Part shown: positions 36,079 through 44,703 of the stretch, one piece after another | How positions within the stretch are numbered: position 1 is the first letter of the stretch | Layout: every line of letters starts with the position of its first letter | Assembly (NCBI RefSeq): GCF_016921115.1 | Contig: NZ_JAFFZS010000038.1 | Coordinates: 1-64,000, forward strand | Direction: 5' to 3' | DNA from: Streptomyces actuosus | GTDB taxonomy: Bacteria > Actinomycetota > Actinomycetes > Streptomycetales > Streptomycetaceae | Length of the DNA stretch: 64,000 bases | The notes under the pieces: model-generated | Seen by the model: only the letters and a program-made list of their open reading frames with translations | The model's database searches: none | Told to the model about the DNA's origin: nothing | Translations under genes and position numbers: made by a program

Positions 36079-37077
36079 TCAGCCGGTGGCGCGGAACTCG
36101 AGCGTATCGATCACGCGGTTGGAGAAGCCCCACTCGTTGTCGTACCACGCGACCACCTTGACATGGCGGCCGTCGACGCGGGTGAGGGCCGAGTCGAAGA
36201 TCGACGAGGCGGGATTGCCGACGATGTCGGACGACACGAGCGGATCGTCCGAGTACTCCAGGATGCCGGCGAGCGGCCCCTCCGCCGCGGCGCGGTACGC
36301 CGCCAGCACGTCGTCGCGCGTCACGTCGCGGGCGACGGTCGTGTTGAGTTCGACGACCGAGCCCACCGGCACGGGGACGCGGATCGAGTCACCCGACAGC
36401 TTGCCGTCCAGGTTCGGCAGTACCAGGCCGATCGCCTTGGCCGCGCCGGTCGTGGTCGGCACGATGTTGACGCCGGCGGCCCGGGCACGCCGGGCATCGC
36501 GGTGCGGACCGTCCTGCAGGTTCTGCTCCTGTGTGTAGGCATGCACCGTCGTCATGAACCCGTGCTCGATGCCGGCGAGTTCGTCGAGGACCTCGGCCAA
36601 CGGCGCGAGCGCGTTGGTGGTGCAGGAGGCGTTCGAGACGATGGTGTGCACGGCCGGGTCGTAGGCGTCGGTGTTGACCCCGAACGCGAGCGTGACGTCG
36701 GCACCGTCCGACGGGGCGCTGACGAGTACCTTCCTCGCGCCCGCGTCGAGGTGGGCACGGGCGGCCTTGGCCGAGGTGAAGCGGCCGGTGGCTTCCAGGA
36801 CGATGTCGACGCCGAGTTCGCGCCAGGGCAACTGCTCCGGTGCACGCTCGGCCAGCACCGTGATCCGACGGCCGTCGACGACAAGGGCGTCGCCGTCGAC
36901 GCTCACCGGACGCCCGAGTCGGCCGGCCGTGCTGTCGTAGGCGAGCAGCCGGGCAAGAGCGACGGGCTCCGTCAGATCGTTGACGGCGACGATCTCCAGG
37001 GCGCTGTCGCGCTCCAGCACTGCGCGCAGCACGTTGCGTCCGATACGGCCGAATCCGTTGATGGCGATGCGAGTCAT
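36079..37077 (-). CDS. gap: Type I glyceraldehyde-3-phosphate dehydrogenase
   Basis: The 332-residue enzyme has the NAD-binding TRIAINGFGRIGRNVLRAV at its N-terminus. The catalytic Cys152 is in SNASCTTNALAPLAEV, the active-site His is in the HAYTQEQNLQD region, and the phosphate-binding TTTGAAKAIGLVLP and the C-terminal WYDNEWGFSNRVID are present. It catalyses oxidative phosphorylation of glyceraldehyde-3-phosphate in glycolysis. Streptomyces usually keeps its main gap gene with pgk and tpi, so this isolated copy in accessory DNA is probably a second paralogue. Such spare GAPDHs are sometimes resistance or redox variants; nothing in the sequence decides that. Confidence 0.93.
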   Translation of the reverse strand: MTRIAINGFGRIGRNVLRAVLERDSALEIVAVNDLTEPVALARLLAYDSTAGRLGRPVSVDGDALVVDGRRITVLAERAPEQLPWRELGVDIVLEATGRFTSAKAARAHLDAGARKVLVSAPSDGADVTLAFGVNTDAYDPAVHTIVSNASCTTNALAPLAEVLDELAGIEHGFMTTVHAYTQEQNLQDGPHRDARRARAAGVNIVPTTTGAAKAIGLVLPNLDGKLSGDSIRVPVPVGSVVELNTTVARDVTRDDVLAAYRAAAEGPLAGILEYSDDPLVSSDIVGNPASSIFDSALTRVDGRHVKVVAWYDNEWGFSNRVIDTLEFRATG

Positions 37078-37160
37078 GAGTGATGTCCCTTCCCTTCCAC
37101 ACCAGGCTCACCCGCGGCTCGCGCCGCTGACAGTGGCGGGACCGCCATGGTTCACAAGGA

Positions 37161-37430
37161 TCACGCCATCCGGTGACGGGCGGGTCCCGCGCCCCGGGTG
37201 AAGGTGCGCCGGTACTCGCTCGGCGTGGTGCCGAGGATGTGCTGGAAGTGCAGGCGCAGATTCGCGCCGGTGCCGAGCCCGACGTCGGCGGCGGCGATCT
37301 GCTCGACGCCGCGCTGCGAACGCTCGAGCAGTTCGCGGGCCAGGTCGATGCGGGCGCGCATCACCCAGTGCATCGGCGTGCAGGCGGTCTCCTCGGCGAA
37401 GCGCCCGGGAGAACGTGCCCGGCGAGGCCT
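37161..37430 (-). pseudogene. AraC/GlxA-type regulator, C-terminal DNA-binding remnant
   Basis: The frame carries FAEETACTPMHWVMRARIDL, then ARELLERSQRGVEQIAAADV and LHFQHILGTTPSEYRRTFTR, i.e. the two helix-turn-helix motifs of an AraC-family DNA-binding domain. The N-terminal domain is missing. At about 37430 the frame runs without interruption into RHS-repeat sequence, making an artificial fusion. It probably represents the end of a GlxA-like regulator cut by recombination. Confidence 0.7.
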
Positions 37431-38150
37431 CGCGTCGTGGACGGCGGTGAGATGATCGCCGGGCCGGTAGGTGTACCTGCGAGCGCGGATCCTGCGGCCC
37501 GGCCGTGCGATCAGGCTCTGCTGCATGAGCCGGCCCGTCGCGTCCCAGTCAGAGGTGAAACGAAGGTTCTCGCCCACGGTGCGTTCGGTCTCGCGGCCGA
37601 GGAGGTCGTGGCCGAAGGCCAGGGTGTGCCGGCCGTCGACGGTGAGGGCGGTGCGGTTGCCGACCTCGTCCCGGTCCAGGTCGGTCCGCGCGCCGGTGGG
37701 CGTGGTACGCGAGATCCGCCTGCCCGCCGGGGCGTAACCGAACGGGAGGGTGGTGCCGTCCACGGTCCGAGGCCTTTCTGCCGGCTTTCGGCTGCTGTCG
37801 GACGGGACGCGGCGTCGTAGGAGAACGTGGTGCGCGTTTTCCCAGCCGTCTTGGCGGCGAGCCGGCCGTTCTCGTCGAACTCGAACCCGATCTTCCGCCC
37901 GGCCGGGTCGGTGCCTGTGACCAGCCGAGTCGTACACGCAGCAGCTGGTACGACCGTCGAAACCGGTCTCGGCGAACACACTGCCCACGGGATCTGATGG
38001 AGCCCCGGGTGTGTCCGAGGGGGTGCAGCACGGTCAGCGGTGCGCCGTGCTCATCCAGGCTGGTGCCGTGCTCGAGCACGGTGTCCGGGGTGAACGCCGG
38101 GAAGGTCGGGCGTATGGTCCGGCGCAGCAGGTGCCCGAACGGACACAGCA
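37431..38150 (-). pseudogene. RHS-repeat (polymorphic toxin) fragment in several frames
   Basis: RHS/YD-type repeat units are readable: TDPAGRKIGFEFDENGRLAA and TRTTFSYDAASRPTAAE in one frame. In the next are GTTLPFGYAPAGRRISRTTP, TDLDRDEVGNRTALTVDGRH, LAFGHDLLGRETERTVG, WDATGRLMQQSLIAR and YTYRPGDHLTAVHD. Upstream, DTVLEHGTSLDEHGAPL is also RHS-like. RHS shells encapsulate C-terminal toxins, but no toxin or immunity gene remains. Frameshifts at about 37790 and 37930 and both ends are broken. A different N-terminal RHS-type remnant lies at 2.6-3.05 kb. Confidence 0.7.
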
Positions 38151-38193
38151 CGTCTGGAAGTCACTGCGGCCGTCCGCGGTCGACCCGACAAAG

Positions 38194-38811
38194 TCACTCC
38201 TCTGCCACGGGAGACGGCCGTCCGTCGTCCAGGATGCCCAACAGGCCGACGAAGCTGGCGTCGAGGAACACGCGGAGTTCGTCCCTCGCGCCTGCCTCGT
38301 CCACCGGCCAGTTCGTCGTCGCCTCTTCCGCGAAGGCCATCCATGCGCGCGTGGCGATGCGCAGTCGCGGCGTGTCGGGCGCCCCGAGGCGGAGCGCTCC
38401 GTCCATCACACGCCGGGCGACGGCCTCCCGGGTCTCATTCACGATGTCCTCGACCGCGGGATGGCTGCCTGCGGCCCCTCGGACCAGCGACAGGTACACC
38501 TGGCGGTGCTGAAGCACATACGCGACGAAGCCGGAGATGAATTCTCGTCGCCAGGCCTCCGGCTCCAGCATGCCGTCCGGTTCGACGGCCGTCATGAACC
38601 GTTCGCACTCCGTACGGACCACCGCGCGGTAGAAGTCCCGCTTGGAGTCGAAGTAGTGGAAGAGCAGTCCTCGGGAGATGCCGGCCCGACGTGCGACCTC
38701 GTCGGTGGACAGTTCGTCCAGGGAGCGTTCCACGAGCATCTCGAGCCCGATACCGACGAGCTGCTGTCTACGCAGTTCAGGGCTGAGGCGAGTGATGCGT
38801 TTGCCGGACAT
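38194..38811 (-). CDS. TetR-family transcriptional regulator
   Basis: The 205-residue protein has the TetR helix-turn-helix at residues about 10-60 (SPELRRQQLVGIGLEMLVER, SLDELSTDEVARRAGISRGL, LFHYFDSKRDFYRAVVRTEC). A C-terminal ligand domain follows. It is divergent from the alcohol dehydrogenase operon, with two TTGA/TCAA palindromes between them, so it very likely represses that operon. Related regulators control fatty-acid or alcohol metabolism; the ligand is unknown. Confidence 0.9.
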   Translation of the reverse strand: MSGKRITRLSPELRRQQLVGIGLEMLVERSLDELSTDEVARRAGISRGLLFHYFDSKRDFYRAVVRTECERFMTAVEPDGMLEPEAWRREFISGFVAYVLQHRQVYLSLVRGAAGSHPAVEDIVNETREAVARRVMDGALRLGAPDTPRLRIATRAWMAFAEEATTNWPVDEAGARDELRVFLDASFVGLLGILDDGRPSPVAEE

Positions 38812-38919
38812 GCCCGCAGTCTACGAGCCGCGCGACCGGAGCGATCAGGGACATGCATCCGTCCCGCGCGGGCAGCGGCAGCAGCCCGGGCAGCTGTGTT
38901 CCAACACACCCTGGACCTC

Positions 38920-38973
38920 GTTGACAGTTGCTCAACACGGGTCGTAGAAAGTTATTGAGCATTACTCAACAAC
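38920..38973. promoter_or_regulatory. Two TetR-operator-like palindromes upstream of the alcohol dehydrogenase operon
   Basis: GTTGA-N7-TCAAC at 38920-38936 and GTTATTGAG-N5-CTCAACAAC at 38951-38973 (arms 8 of 9 matched) share the TTGA-N7-TCAA core. They lie in the 200-bp gap between the tetR gene and the alcohol dehydrogenase start. The AT-rich composition stands out from the surroundings and suits a promoter under TetR control. Confidence 0.7.
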
Positions 38974-39012
38974 GTGCCCTTCCCATGCCCCGGGGCACCG
39001 AGGAGATCAGCG

Positions 39013-40068
39013 ATGAACACCATGCGCGCCGCGCGCTTCGACCCGGCCACCCGTCGGCTCACCGTCCAGGACGTGCCGACACCCTCCCCCGCCCCGGGAC
39101 AGGCCCTGGTGAAGGTGGCCGCCTGCGGCATCTGCCACTCCGACCTGAGCCTGCTGAACGGCGTCTTCCGTACCGAGCTGCCCAGGATCACTCCCGGTCA
39201 CGAGGGTGCGGGCACCGTCGTGCGGTTGGGCGGCCCCACTCCGGGCTGGGAGGTGGGAGACCGTGTCGTGCTGCACGCCGGACGGGCTTGTGGGACCTGC
39301 GCCGCCTGCATCTCCGGAGCGGCGCTCGACGACTGCGAACGCATCGAGATCATGGCGTTCGACTTCGACGGCGCCTGGGCGGAGTACGTGCTGGTGCCGG
39401 TCGCCTCGATGGTCCGGGTGCCGGACACCATCCCGCTGGAGCGGGCGGCGGTGCTGGCCGACGCCGTGTCCACCCCCTATGCCGCGGTCGTCGACACCGC
39501 GGCCGTACGCCCCGCCGAGACCGTCGGCGTCTGGGGTCTCGGCGGCATCGGCACGCACGCCGTGCAGACCGCCCGGATGGTCGGCGCCGCCCCCGTGATC
39601 GCGCTGGACCCGCTCCCCGAGGCCCGGCAGCGCGCTCTGGAGCTGGGAGCCGACCACGCGGTCGACCCGACCGCCGTCGACGCCCTGGATCAGATCGCGC
39701 GGCTCACCGGCGGACGCGGTCTCGACGTGGCGATCGACGCCGTCGGCCGGGGGGTCAGCATCACCCAGGCAGGCCGTGCGCTCGGCCACCGCGGCCGCCT
39801 CGTCATGGTCGGCATGTCCCAGGACCGGATCGAACTGGGCCCGATCACTCCCTTCGCGCGCGGCAAACGCACCGCCATCGGTCACCTCGGCTACCGCAAA
39901 GAGCACATCGAGCAGCTCGTCGACTTGGTCTCCCTGGGCCGCATGGACATCAGCCGCTCGGTCAGTGCCCAGTTGCCGCTGGAGAACATCACGGAGGGCG
40001 TGCGGCGCCTGGAGCAGCACGAGGGCAACCCGATCCGCATCGTCATCCGACCCGACTCCACCGCTTGA
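39013..40068 (+). CDS. Zinc-dependent alcohol dehydrogenase
   Basis: The 351-residue MDR-superfamily enzyme has catalytic zinc ligands in AACGICHSDLSLLNGVF and TPGHEGAGTVVRLG. The structural zinc region is degenerate (RACGTCAACISGAALDDC, four Cys in irregular spacing). The NAD(P)-binding motif is VWGLGGIGTHAVQTARM. It oxidises alcohols or reduces aldehydes. GAGGAG precedes the ATG; the in-frame start at 38974 would run close to the operator. It is the first gene of an operon continuing with a broken acetoacetate decarboxylase and a catalase-like gene, under a divergent TetR. Confidence 0.9.
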   Translation: MNTMRAARFDPATRRLTVQDVPTPSPAPGQALVKVAACGICHSDLSLLNGVFRTELPRITPGHEGAGTVVRLGGPTPGWEVGDRVVLHAGRACGTCAACISGAALDDCERIEIMAFDFDGAWAEYVLVPVASMVRVPDTIPLERAAVLADAVSTPYAAVVDTAAVRPAETVGVWGLGGIGTHAVQTARMVGAAPVIALDPLPEARQRALELGADHAVDPTAVDALDQIARLTGGRGLDVAIDAVGRGVSITQAGRALGHRGRLVMVGMSQDRIELGPITPFARGKRTAIGHLGYRKEHIEQLVDLVSLGRMDISRSVSAQLPLENITEGVRRLEQHEGNPIRIVIRPDSTA

Positions 40069-40146
40069 CCGCGGGCCACCGCTGCGGCGGTGCCACACCC
40101 CACTCACACCCACGCCACCGCATCCGCCAGAACGGTCTCCCTCCCC

Positions 40147-40936
40147 ATGACCTTCCGAGGCCAGTCAGCACCGACACGCTCGGCTCCGCGCTCCCCCTCA
40201 ACCGCCCCGCGTACGGCTACGGCCGACCCGCATGGACACAGACCGACATGCTCGCCTTCCGGTTCGTCACCGACAGGCGCACGGCCGCCGCCGTGCTCCC
40301 TGAGCACCTGGAGCCGGACGACCACCCGCGCGCGGCGCTGGTCTTCTGCAACTACGGGTATCAGCAGCGCCGGCCCGTACCGGGAGGCCACCCAGCAGAT
40401 CGACGTGAGCCTGGACGGCCGCCGGGTCAACCGGATCCGGCACATCCACGCAACCAACGCCAACGCCCTCGTCGGCAGGCGAGAGCTGATCGGCAACCCT
40501 AAGTTGCCTGCCGCGATCGAGTTCGACCGCTCACGGGAGACCGCGAGCGGACCCTTCCAGGCCCCGCTGGAGCGCCCGGCCGGTGCCGCCGGCGTACGGG
40601 GTCTTCCAGCCGCAGGTCGTCGACGGCCCGGTCGAGGGCGTGCGCGAGACATGACTCGGGCAGCGCCGCATGCCCTGCCTGATGGGCGGTCCGGCTGCGC
40701 TGGACGAGTTCGTCCGCACCGAGGTCGAGGTCCGCGCCGAGGAGATGTGGCGCGGCACCGGTGCTCCGGCCTTCACCGGACACTCCGAGGTCGATCCCCT
40801 GCACCGGATCCCGGTCGTCGAGCCGGTCGAGACCGTTCTCGGCATCGACATGACGCTCACCCCGTTGAGCATGGAGCCCGTTTCCGTCCACTGCGAGAAA
40901 CGACCACACGCGAGCCGCAACCACACCGTGGTGCCG
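40147..40936 (+). pseudogene. Acetoacetate decarboxylase-family protein, frameshifted
   Basis: Three frames together give an ADC-like protein. The first holds ALPLNRPAYGYGRPAWTQTD and TAAAVLPEHLEPDDHPRAAL; a second holds SSAGPYREATQQIDVSLDGR and NALVGRRELIGNPKLPAAIE; the third holds MPCLMGGPAALDEFVRTEVE and WRGTGAPAFTGHSEVDPLHR, ending VLGIDMTLTPLSMEPV. The Lys of IGNPK would correspond to the Schiff-base region. Shifts near 40175, 40360 and 40610 prevent translation. It sits between the alcohol dehydrogenase and catalase-like genes and was part of that operon. Confidence 0.75.
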
Positions 40937-40961
40937 CAAGCGGCGCCACCAGGGAGATCTC

Positions 40962-41945
40962 ATGACCCACACCTACGGGGCCACGCCCCGCCACAGCGCT
41001 GACCAGGTCGACCGTGCGATGCGCGCCATGGAGGACCACACCGGCACCGTGCCGGGCCACCGTCGGGCGCATCCGCGCGGCATCGGTTTCCGCGGCACGT
41101 TCACCGCCACCCCCGAGGCCGCTGCGCTCACCATCGCCGAGCACTTCCAGGGCAGGGCCGTCGACACGGTCGTACGACTGTCGAACGCGACGGGCAGCCC
41201 GTACGCCCCGGACCGCGCCGCCGGCAGCCGCGGCGCCGTCCTCGGCCTCGCGGTCCGCTTTGCGCTGCCGTCCGGATCACACGCAACCTGGGGCGCGCCC
41301 AACATCTCCGCGTTCCCGGCGGGCACGGCCGAGGAGTTCATCGGCATCACGACGGCCCAACGCCGCGGCAGGCGCGGGCTACCCAACCCCGGTCGGCTGT
41401 TGGGGTACGTGGCGGGTCACCGACACGCCATTCCTGGGCTGAAGGCCATCGCCGGCCTGCCCGCCACCGAGAGCTTTGCGACCACGCCGTTCTACGGGCT
41501 CCACGCCTACCACCTCGTCGACGCGGAAGGGCGGCGGCGGGCGTTCCGCTACCGCTGGGTCCCGGAAGCCGGTGAGGCGACGATCCGATCCGAGGACGAT
41601 CGGCTGCTGCCGCCGCAGTACCTCATCAGCGAAATCAAGCAGCGCGTCGAACGGGCGCCGGCCGTCTGGCGGCTGGTCTTCCAGATGGCGGCCCCCGGAG
41701 ACCCGACCGACGACGTGACCCGCCAGTGGCCGGACGATCGCGAAACGGTGACAGCGGGCCGCCTCGTCGTCGACCGACTGCACGAGGACCAAGAACACGT
41801 CGAGGGGCTCGTCTTCGACCCCACCAACGTCCCACCGGGCATAGAACCGTCCAACGACCCCGTCCTGCACTTCCGTTCCCAGGTGTACGCGGAGTCCCAC
41901 CGCCGCCGCAGCCAGGAGGACAAGCCGCGCCTCAAGCCGGAGTGA
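40962..41945 (+). CDS. Small catalase-family peroxidase (heme; SrpA-like)
   Basis: The 327-residue protein belongs to the short catalase-like group, about 150 residues shorter than classical catalases. The N-terminal HPRGIGFRGTFTATPEAAAL and VDTVVRLSNATGSPYAPDRA contain the distal heme region (usual catalytic His replaced or shifted, Asn in SNATG). Later blocks are AVLGLAVRFALPSG, the TPFYGLHAYHLVDAEG heme-access strand and FRYRWVPEAGE. Members use peroxide to oxidise organic substrates. The ATG has AGGGAGAT upstream. As third gene of the TetR-controlled operon it may handle a peroxide linked to the alcohol dehydrogenase pathway. Confidence 0.88.
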   Translation: MTHTYGATPRHSADQVDRAMRAMEDHTGTVPGHRRAHPRGIGFRGTFTATPEAAALTIAEHFQGRAVDTVVRLSNATGSPYAPDRAAGSRGAVLGLAVRFALPSGSHATWGAPNISAFPAGTAEEFIGITTAQRRGRRGLPNPGRLLGYVAGHRHAIPGLKAIAGLPATESFATTPFYGLHAYHLVDAEGRRRAFRYRWVPEAGEATIRSEDDRLLPPQYLISEIKQRVERAPAVWRLVFQMAAPGDPTDDVTRQWPDDRETVTAGRLVVDRLHEDQEHVEGLVFDPTNVPPGIEPSNDPVLHFRSQVYAESHRRRSQEDKPRLKPE

Positions 41946-41989
41946 CCGGCAGCCGGGCGACGCACGGCACGGACGGGAGCGTCAGAGCA

Positions 41990-42220
41990 ACGGCGGATCT
42001 GCTGGTCGGGGAGGGGCACCACATGTGAGACGACGCGCTTTCCGCAGGTGGGCATGGTCACCGTGGGGGCGAGCAGGTGTTGTCGCCGGCGACGGTGTCC
42101 AGCCGGGGGCGATGACGGCCGACGGGCCCGTGGATCCGCATCGTCCTGAGCACCGGGATGAACTGCGGGCTGTCCGTGGCCTGGCCCGGGGGCTGGACGA
42201 ACGTCGGTGGCGGCACTCCG
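41990..42220 (-). pseudogene. IS5-type transposase internal fragment
   Basis: The minus strand reads GQATDSPQFIPVLRTMRIHG, then GPVGRHRPRLDTVAGDNTCS and, in another frame, DHAHLRKARRLTCGAPP. This corresponds to the middle of IS5-family transposases, where the GDKAYSS motif carries the second catalytic Asp. Both ends are missing. It accounts for part of the gene-free 500 bp between the catalase-like gene and haloalkane dehalogenase; I see nothing supportable in the remaining 42221-42449. Confidence 0.5.
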
Positions 42221-42449
42221 GGGCAGCGGCCGGGTGCACCTCGCTGGTCGGCCCGCGCCTTGAGCGTCCCAGGAGGGCGGTCTTCAGGCGGAGTCCCGCC
42301 GCCGGAATGCGTCGCCGTTCTTCCCCCTCGAGATCATCCCCCCGGTATCCGGCCCGATTCGCAACCAGATCGGCGCGCGGGCGCCGCGAACGACCAGGAG
42401 CCCTGCCACGTCACAGCCCCCACCAGCCCACCGTCATCAGCCTCGAACC

Positions 42450-43379
42450 TCAGGATGAGAAGGATTCAGCGGCGATGAACCGATTCACGATCTCGGCGAG
42501 TTCGGAGCCTCGGTCCTCCTGCAGGAAGTGTCCGCCGTCCTTGATCGTGATGTGCTGCTGTCCCCGGGCACCGGGGACCCGCTCCCGGAAGATCCGGTCG
42601 AGACCTCCGGTGATCGGGTCCTGGTCGCTGAAGGCACACAGGAAAGGCTTGTCGAAGCGCTGCAGGGCCTGCCAGGCCTCACGGTTCGGCCCGCTGGCGG
42701 GATCGTCGGGCGAGATGGGAACGAGCATCGGGAACCGGCGCGCGCCCGCCTTGAAGGAATCGTCGGGAAACGGTGCGTCGTAGGCCGCTGTCACCGCGGG
42801 GGACAGGTCGCTGCGGCAGCCGGAGTTCACGATGTCCCCCACACGGAGATCGGGTGTGTTCTGACTGAATTCACGCCATTTGAGGAATGCCTTCGACGGC
42901 TCGCCGTCTCCTGCGGGCAGGAAGGTGTTGGCCACGACGACTCGGGCGAAACGGTCGGGGTGCTCCGCCACCAGGCGGAGGCCGATGAGCCCGCCCCAGT
43001 CCTGGCACACGAGGGTGATGTCACGCAGATCGAGGCGGTAGAAGAGAGCCTCGCGCATCCAGTCCACGTGGCGTTGGTAGGTGTAGTCGGAGCGGGCAGC
43101 CGGCTTGTCGGAGCGGCCGAAGCCGATGAGGTCGGGAGCGACGCACCGATGGCCCGCCTGGCCGAGCGCCGGGATCATGTGCCGGTAGAGGTACGACCAG
43201 GACGGCTGACCGTGCAGCAGCAGCACTGTCTCTCCCGAACTGCCGTCACCTTCGTCCACGTAATGCACACGCAGCGTCCTGCCGCTGCCGTCCCCGGCCG
43301 CCACATCCACGTAGGCGGGTGCGAAGGGGTAGCCGGGCAGGTCGTTGAACCGTTCATCGGGCGTACGCATGATCTGCAT
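42450..43379 (-). CDS. Haloalkane dehalogenase (HLD-I type)
   Basis: The 309-residue alpha/beta hydrolase has the oxyanion motif LLLHGQPSWSYLYRHMIPAL (including the halide-stabilising Trp context) and IGFGRSDKPAARSDYTYQRH. The nucleophile is Asp127 in TLVCQDWGGLIGLRLVAEHP, followed by the halide-binding Trp; the catalytic His is in IKDGGHFLQEDRGSELA. An Asp nucleophile instead of Ser, and the size, indicate the DhlA-like subfamily that hydrolyses carbon-halogen bonds to alcohols. AGGAGG lies 10 nt before the ATG. It is monocistronic. The natural substrate is unclear, as for most actinobacterial members. Confidence 0.9.
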   Translation of the reverse strand: MQIMRTPDERFNDLPGYPFAPAYVDVAAGDGSGRTLRVHYVDEGDGSSGETVLLLHGQPSWSYLYRHMIPALGQAGHRCVAPDLIGFGRSDKPAARSDYTYQRHVDWMREALFYRLDLRDITLVCQDWGGLIGLRLVAEHPDRFARVVVANTFLPAGDGEPSKAFLKWREFSQNTPDLRVGDIVNSGCRSDLSPAVTAAYDAPFPDDSFKAGARRFPMLVPISPDDPASGPNREAWQALQRFDKPFLCAFSDQDPITGGLDRIFRERVPGARGQQHITIKDGGHFLQEDRGSELAEIVNRFIAAESFSS

Positions 43380-43610
43380 GGTCCGGGTGCCTCCTGTGCA
43401 CTCTGGGTACGGCGACACTGCGTCGAGCGGCCGACCGGCCACGGGGTGTCGCGACCGGTCGGGCATCGCGGCAGCGCCTCGCCGTGCCGACCGTCGTTGT
43501 CGTCCGCTTCACTCCGGCAAGGCGCGGACACCTGCACCGTCGCGTCCCAGGAAAGGAGCCCACAACTCGGAACGACCGTTTCAAGATACAGGGAGTGCCG
43601 GTCGCGCGCC

Positions 43611-43751
43611 AGACCGCACCTGACCGACCACATCAAGCGGTTCGGCGAGTACGCGACCCGCGAGCTCGACATCACCCCCGACGCCTACGGCGCCCGCCTG
43701 GACGTCGACTTCAGCGTGATCGGCGACAACGACAAGGCGGCAGCAGCGTGA
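43611..43751 (+). pseudogene. Possible Tn3-family transposase C-terminal fragment
   Basis: The last 45 codons of a longer open frame read LTDHIKRFGEYATRELDITP and DAYGARLDVDFSVIGDND. The HIxRFGxY...LDxDF pattern resembles the C-terminal end of some Tn3-type transposases. No upstream part of such a gene is visible: the same frame upstream runs antisense through haloalkane dehalogenase. The assignment is tentative. Confidence 0.35.
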
Positions 43752-43961
43752 CGGACAAGCCGAGGTTCAGGACAGGCTCACAGAACCTCCGCCGTCTTGA
43801 AGTGGCCGGCCAGCAAGGCGGCGTGACATCGTTTCGGAGTGCTCGTGCTCGTCGTGGGCGGCAGTCTGGGTGTAGATCGTCTGGAGGTGGTGGTTTTGCC
43901 GATGAGTTCACCGTCCTCGAACGGTCCATCCAGCGACACGACCGTTCTCCACAGGAGTGCC

Positions 43962-44336
43962 ATGTCCACCATCCAGCCAGTGATCATTACTGCCGACCTT
44001 GACGTTCTGCTCGGCTTCTATACGAAGTTGTTCGGCGCTGAGGAGATCTTCCGGGTACCGGCGGAAGGCCCGGCCTTCTACCTCGGCTTGCGCGTCGGTG
44101 ACACCGACCTCGGGCTGGTGTCCAAGGCGAACCCGGGGACCGGGGCGGCACCGCGGATCCTGCTCAGTATCGGTGTCAACGACGTCGACGAGACGCTCGC
44201 CCGGGTGACGGCGCTGGGCGGCTCGGTCCGTAGCCGCCCCAACGACATGCCGTGGGGACAGCGTGTCGCCCACATCCAGGACCCGGACGGCAACCCGGTG
44301 AACCTCACCCAGCCGATCCCCGGCCCGGTGTCGTAG
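43962..44336 (+). CDS. VOC (glyoxalase/bleomycin-resistance fold) family protein
   Basis: The 124-residue protein has the paired beta-alpha-beta-beta-beta units of the vicinal-oxygen-chelate fold: VIITADLDVLLGFYTKLFGA and FYLGLRVGDTDLGLVS, then ISIGVNDVDETLARVTALGG (as LLSIGVND) and VAHIQDPDGNPVNLTQP. The metal-binding His/Glu positions of glyoxalases are only partly present, so an enzymatic or drug-binding role cannot be settled. AGGAG precedes the ATG. It is flanked by transposase fragments. Confidence 0.88.
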   Translation: MSTIQPVIITADLDVLLGFYTKLFGAEEIFRVPAEGPAFYLGLRVGDTDLGLVSKANPGTGAAPRILLSIGVNDVDETLARVTALGGSVRSRPNDMPWGQRVAHIQDPDGNPVNLTQPIPGPVS

Positions 44337-44361
44337 TTCCGGGGCATGGGCTGATCGTGGG

Positions 44362-44500
44362 CTACCTGCGGTAGAGATCAAGCGCCTGTAGCGGCGAGGC
44401 GCGAGCGGGGGCAGTACGGGGCTTGGTGAGGATCCGCCAGTTCTTCAGATGGGCAAAGCCGCGTTCAACCGGGACACGCTTGCCGGCCCGGTGCCGGGAC
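44362..44500 (-). pseudogene. IS5-type transposase C-terminal fragment
   Basis: The frame contains SDASRHRAGKRVPVERGFAH followed by LKNWRILTKPRTAP and a short tail. This is the extreme C-terminus of an IS5-like DDE transposase, with the final catalytic Glu in PVERGFAHLKNWRIL. Nothing of the upstream core is present. It lies immediately after the VOC gene in convergent orientation. Confidence 0.7.
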
Positions 44501-44703
44501 GCGTCGCTCCGGCCGGGCCGACAGATCAACACCCCGACCAGCCACTTCAAGATGGCGGAGCTTCACGGCACCAGCCGCCTCCCGGCGCGCATCTCGGCGG
44601 CGCGGAATGCGTCGGCGAGGCACACGTCAGTCCTCGCCGACCGGGCAGGGCTGTCGTCCAGCACGGTCGCGAAGCTCGGCGCGGCCGGCGAGTGGTCAAC
44701 CCG

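Noticed and set aside
38928..40502. A 524-codon frame overlapping the alcohol dehydrogenase
   Set aside because: Most of it is an alternative frame of the dehydrogenase; only its end coincides with part of the decarboxylase pseudogene.
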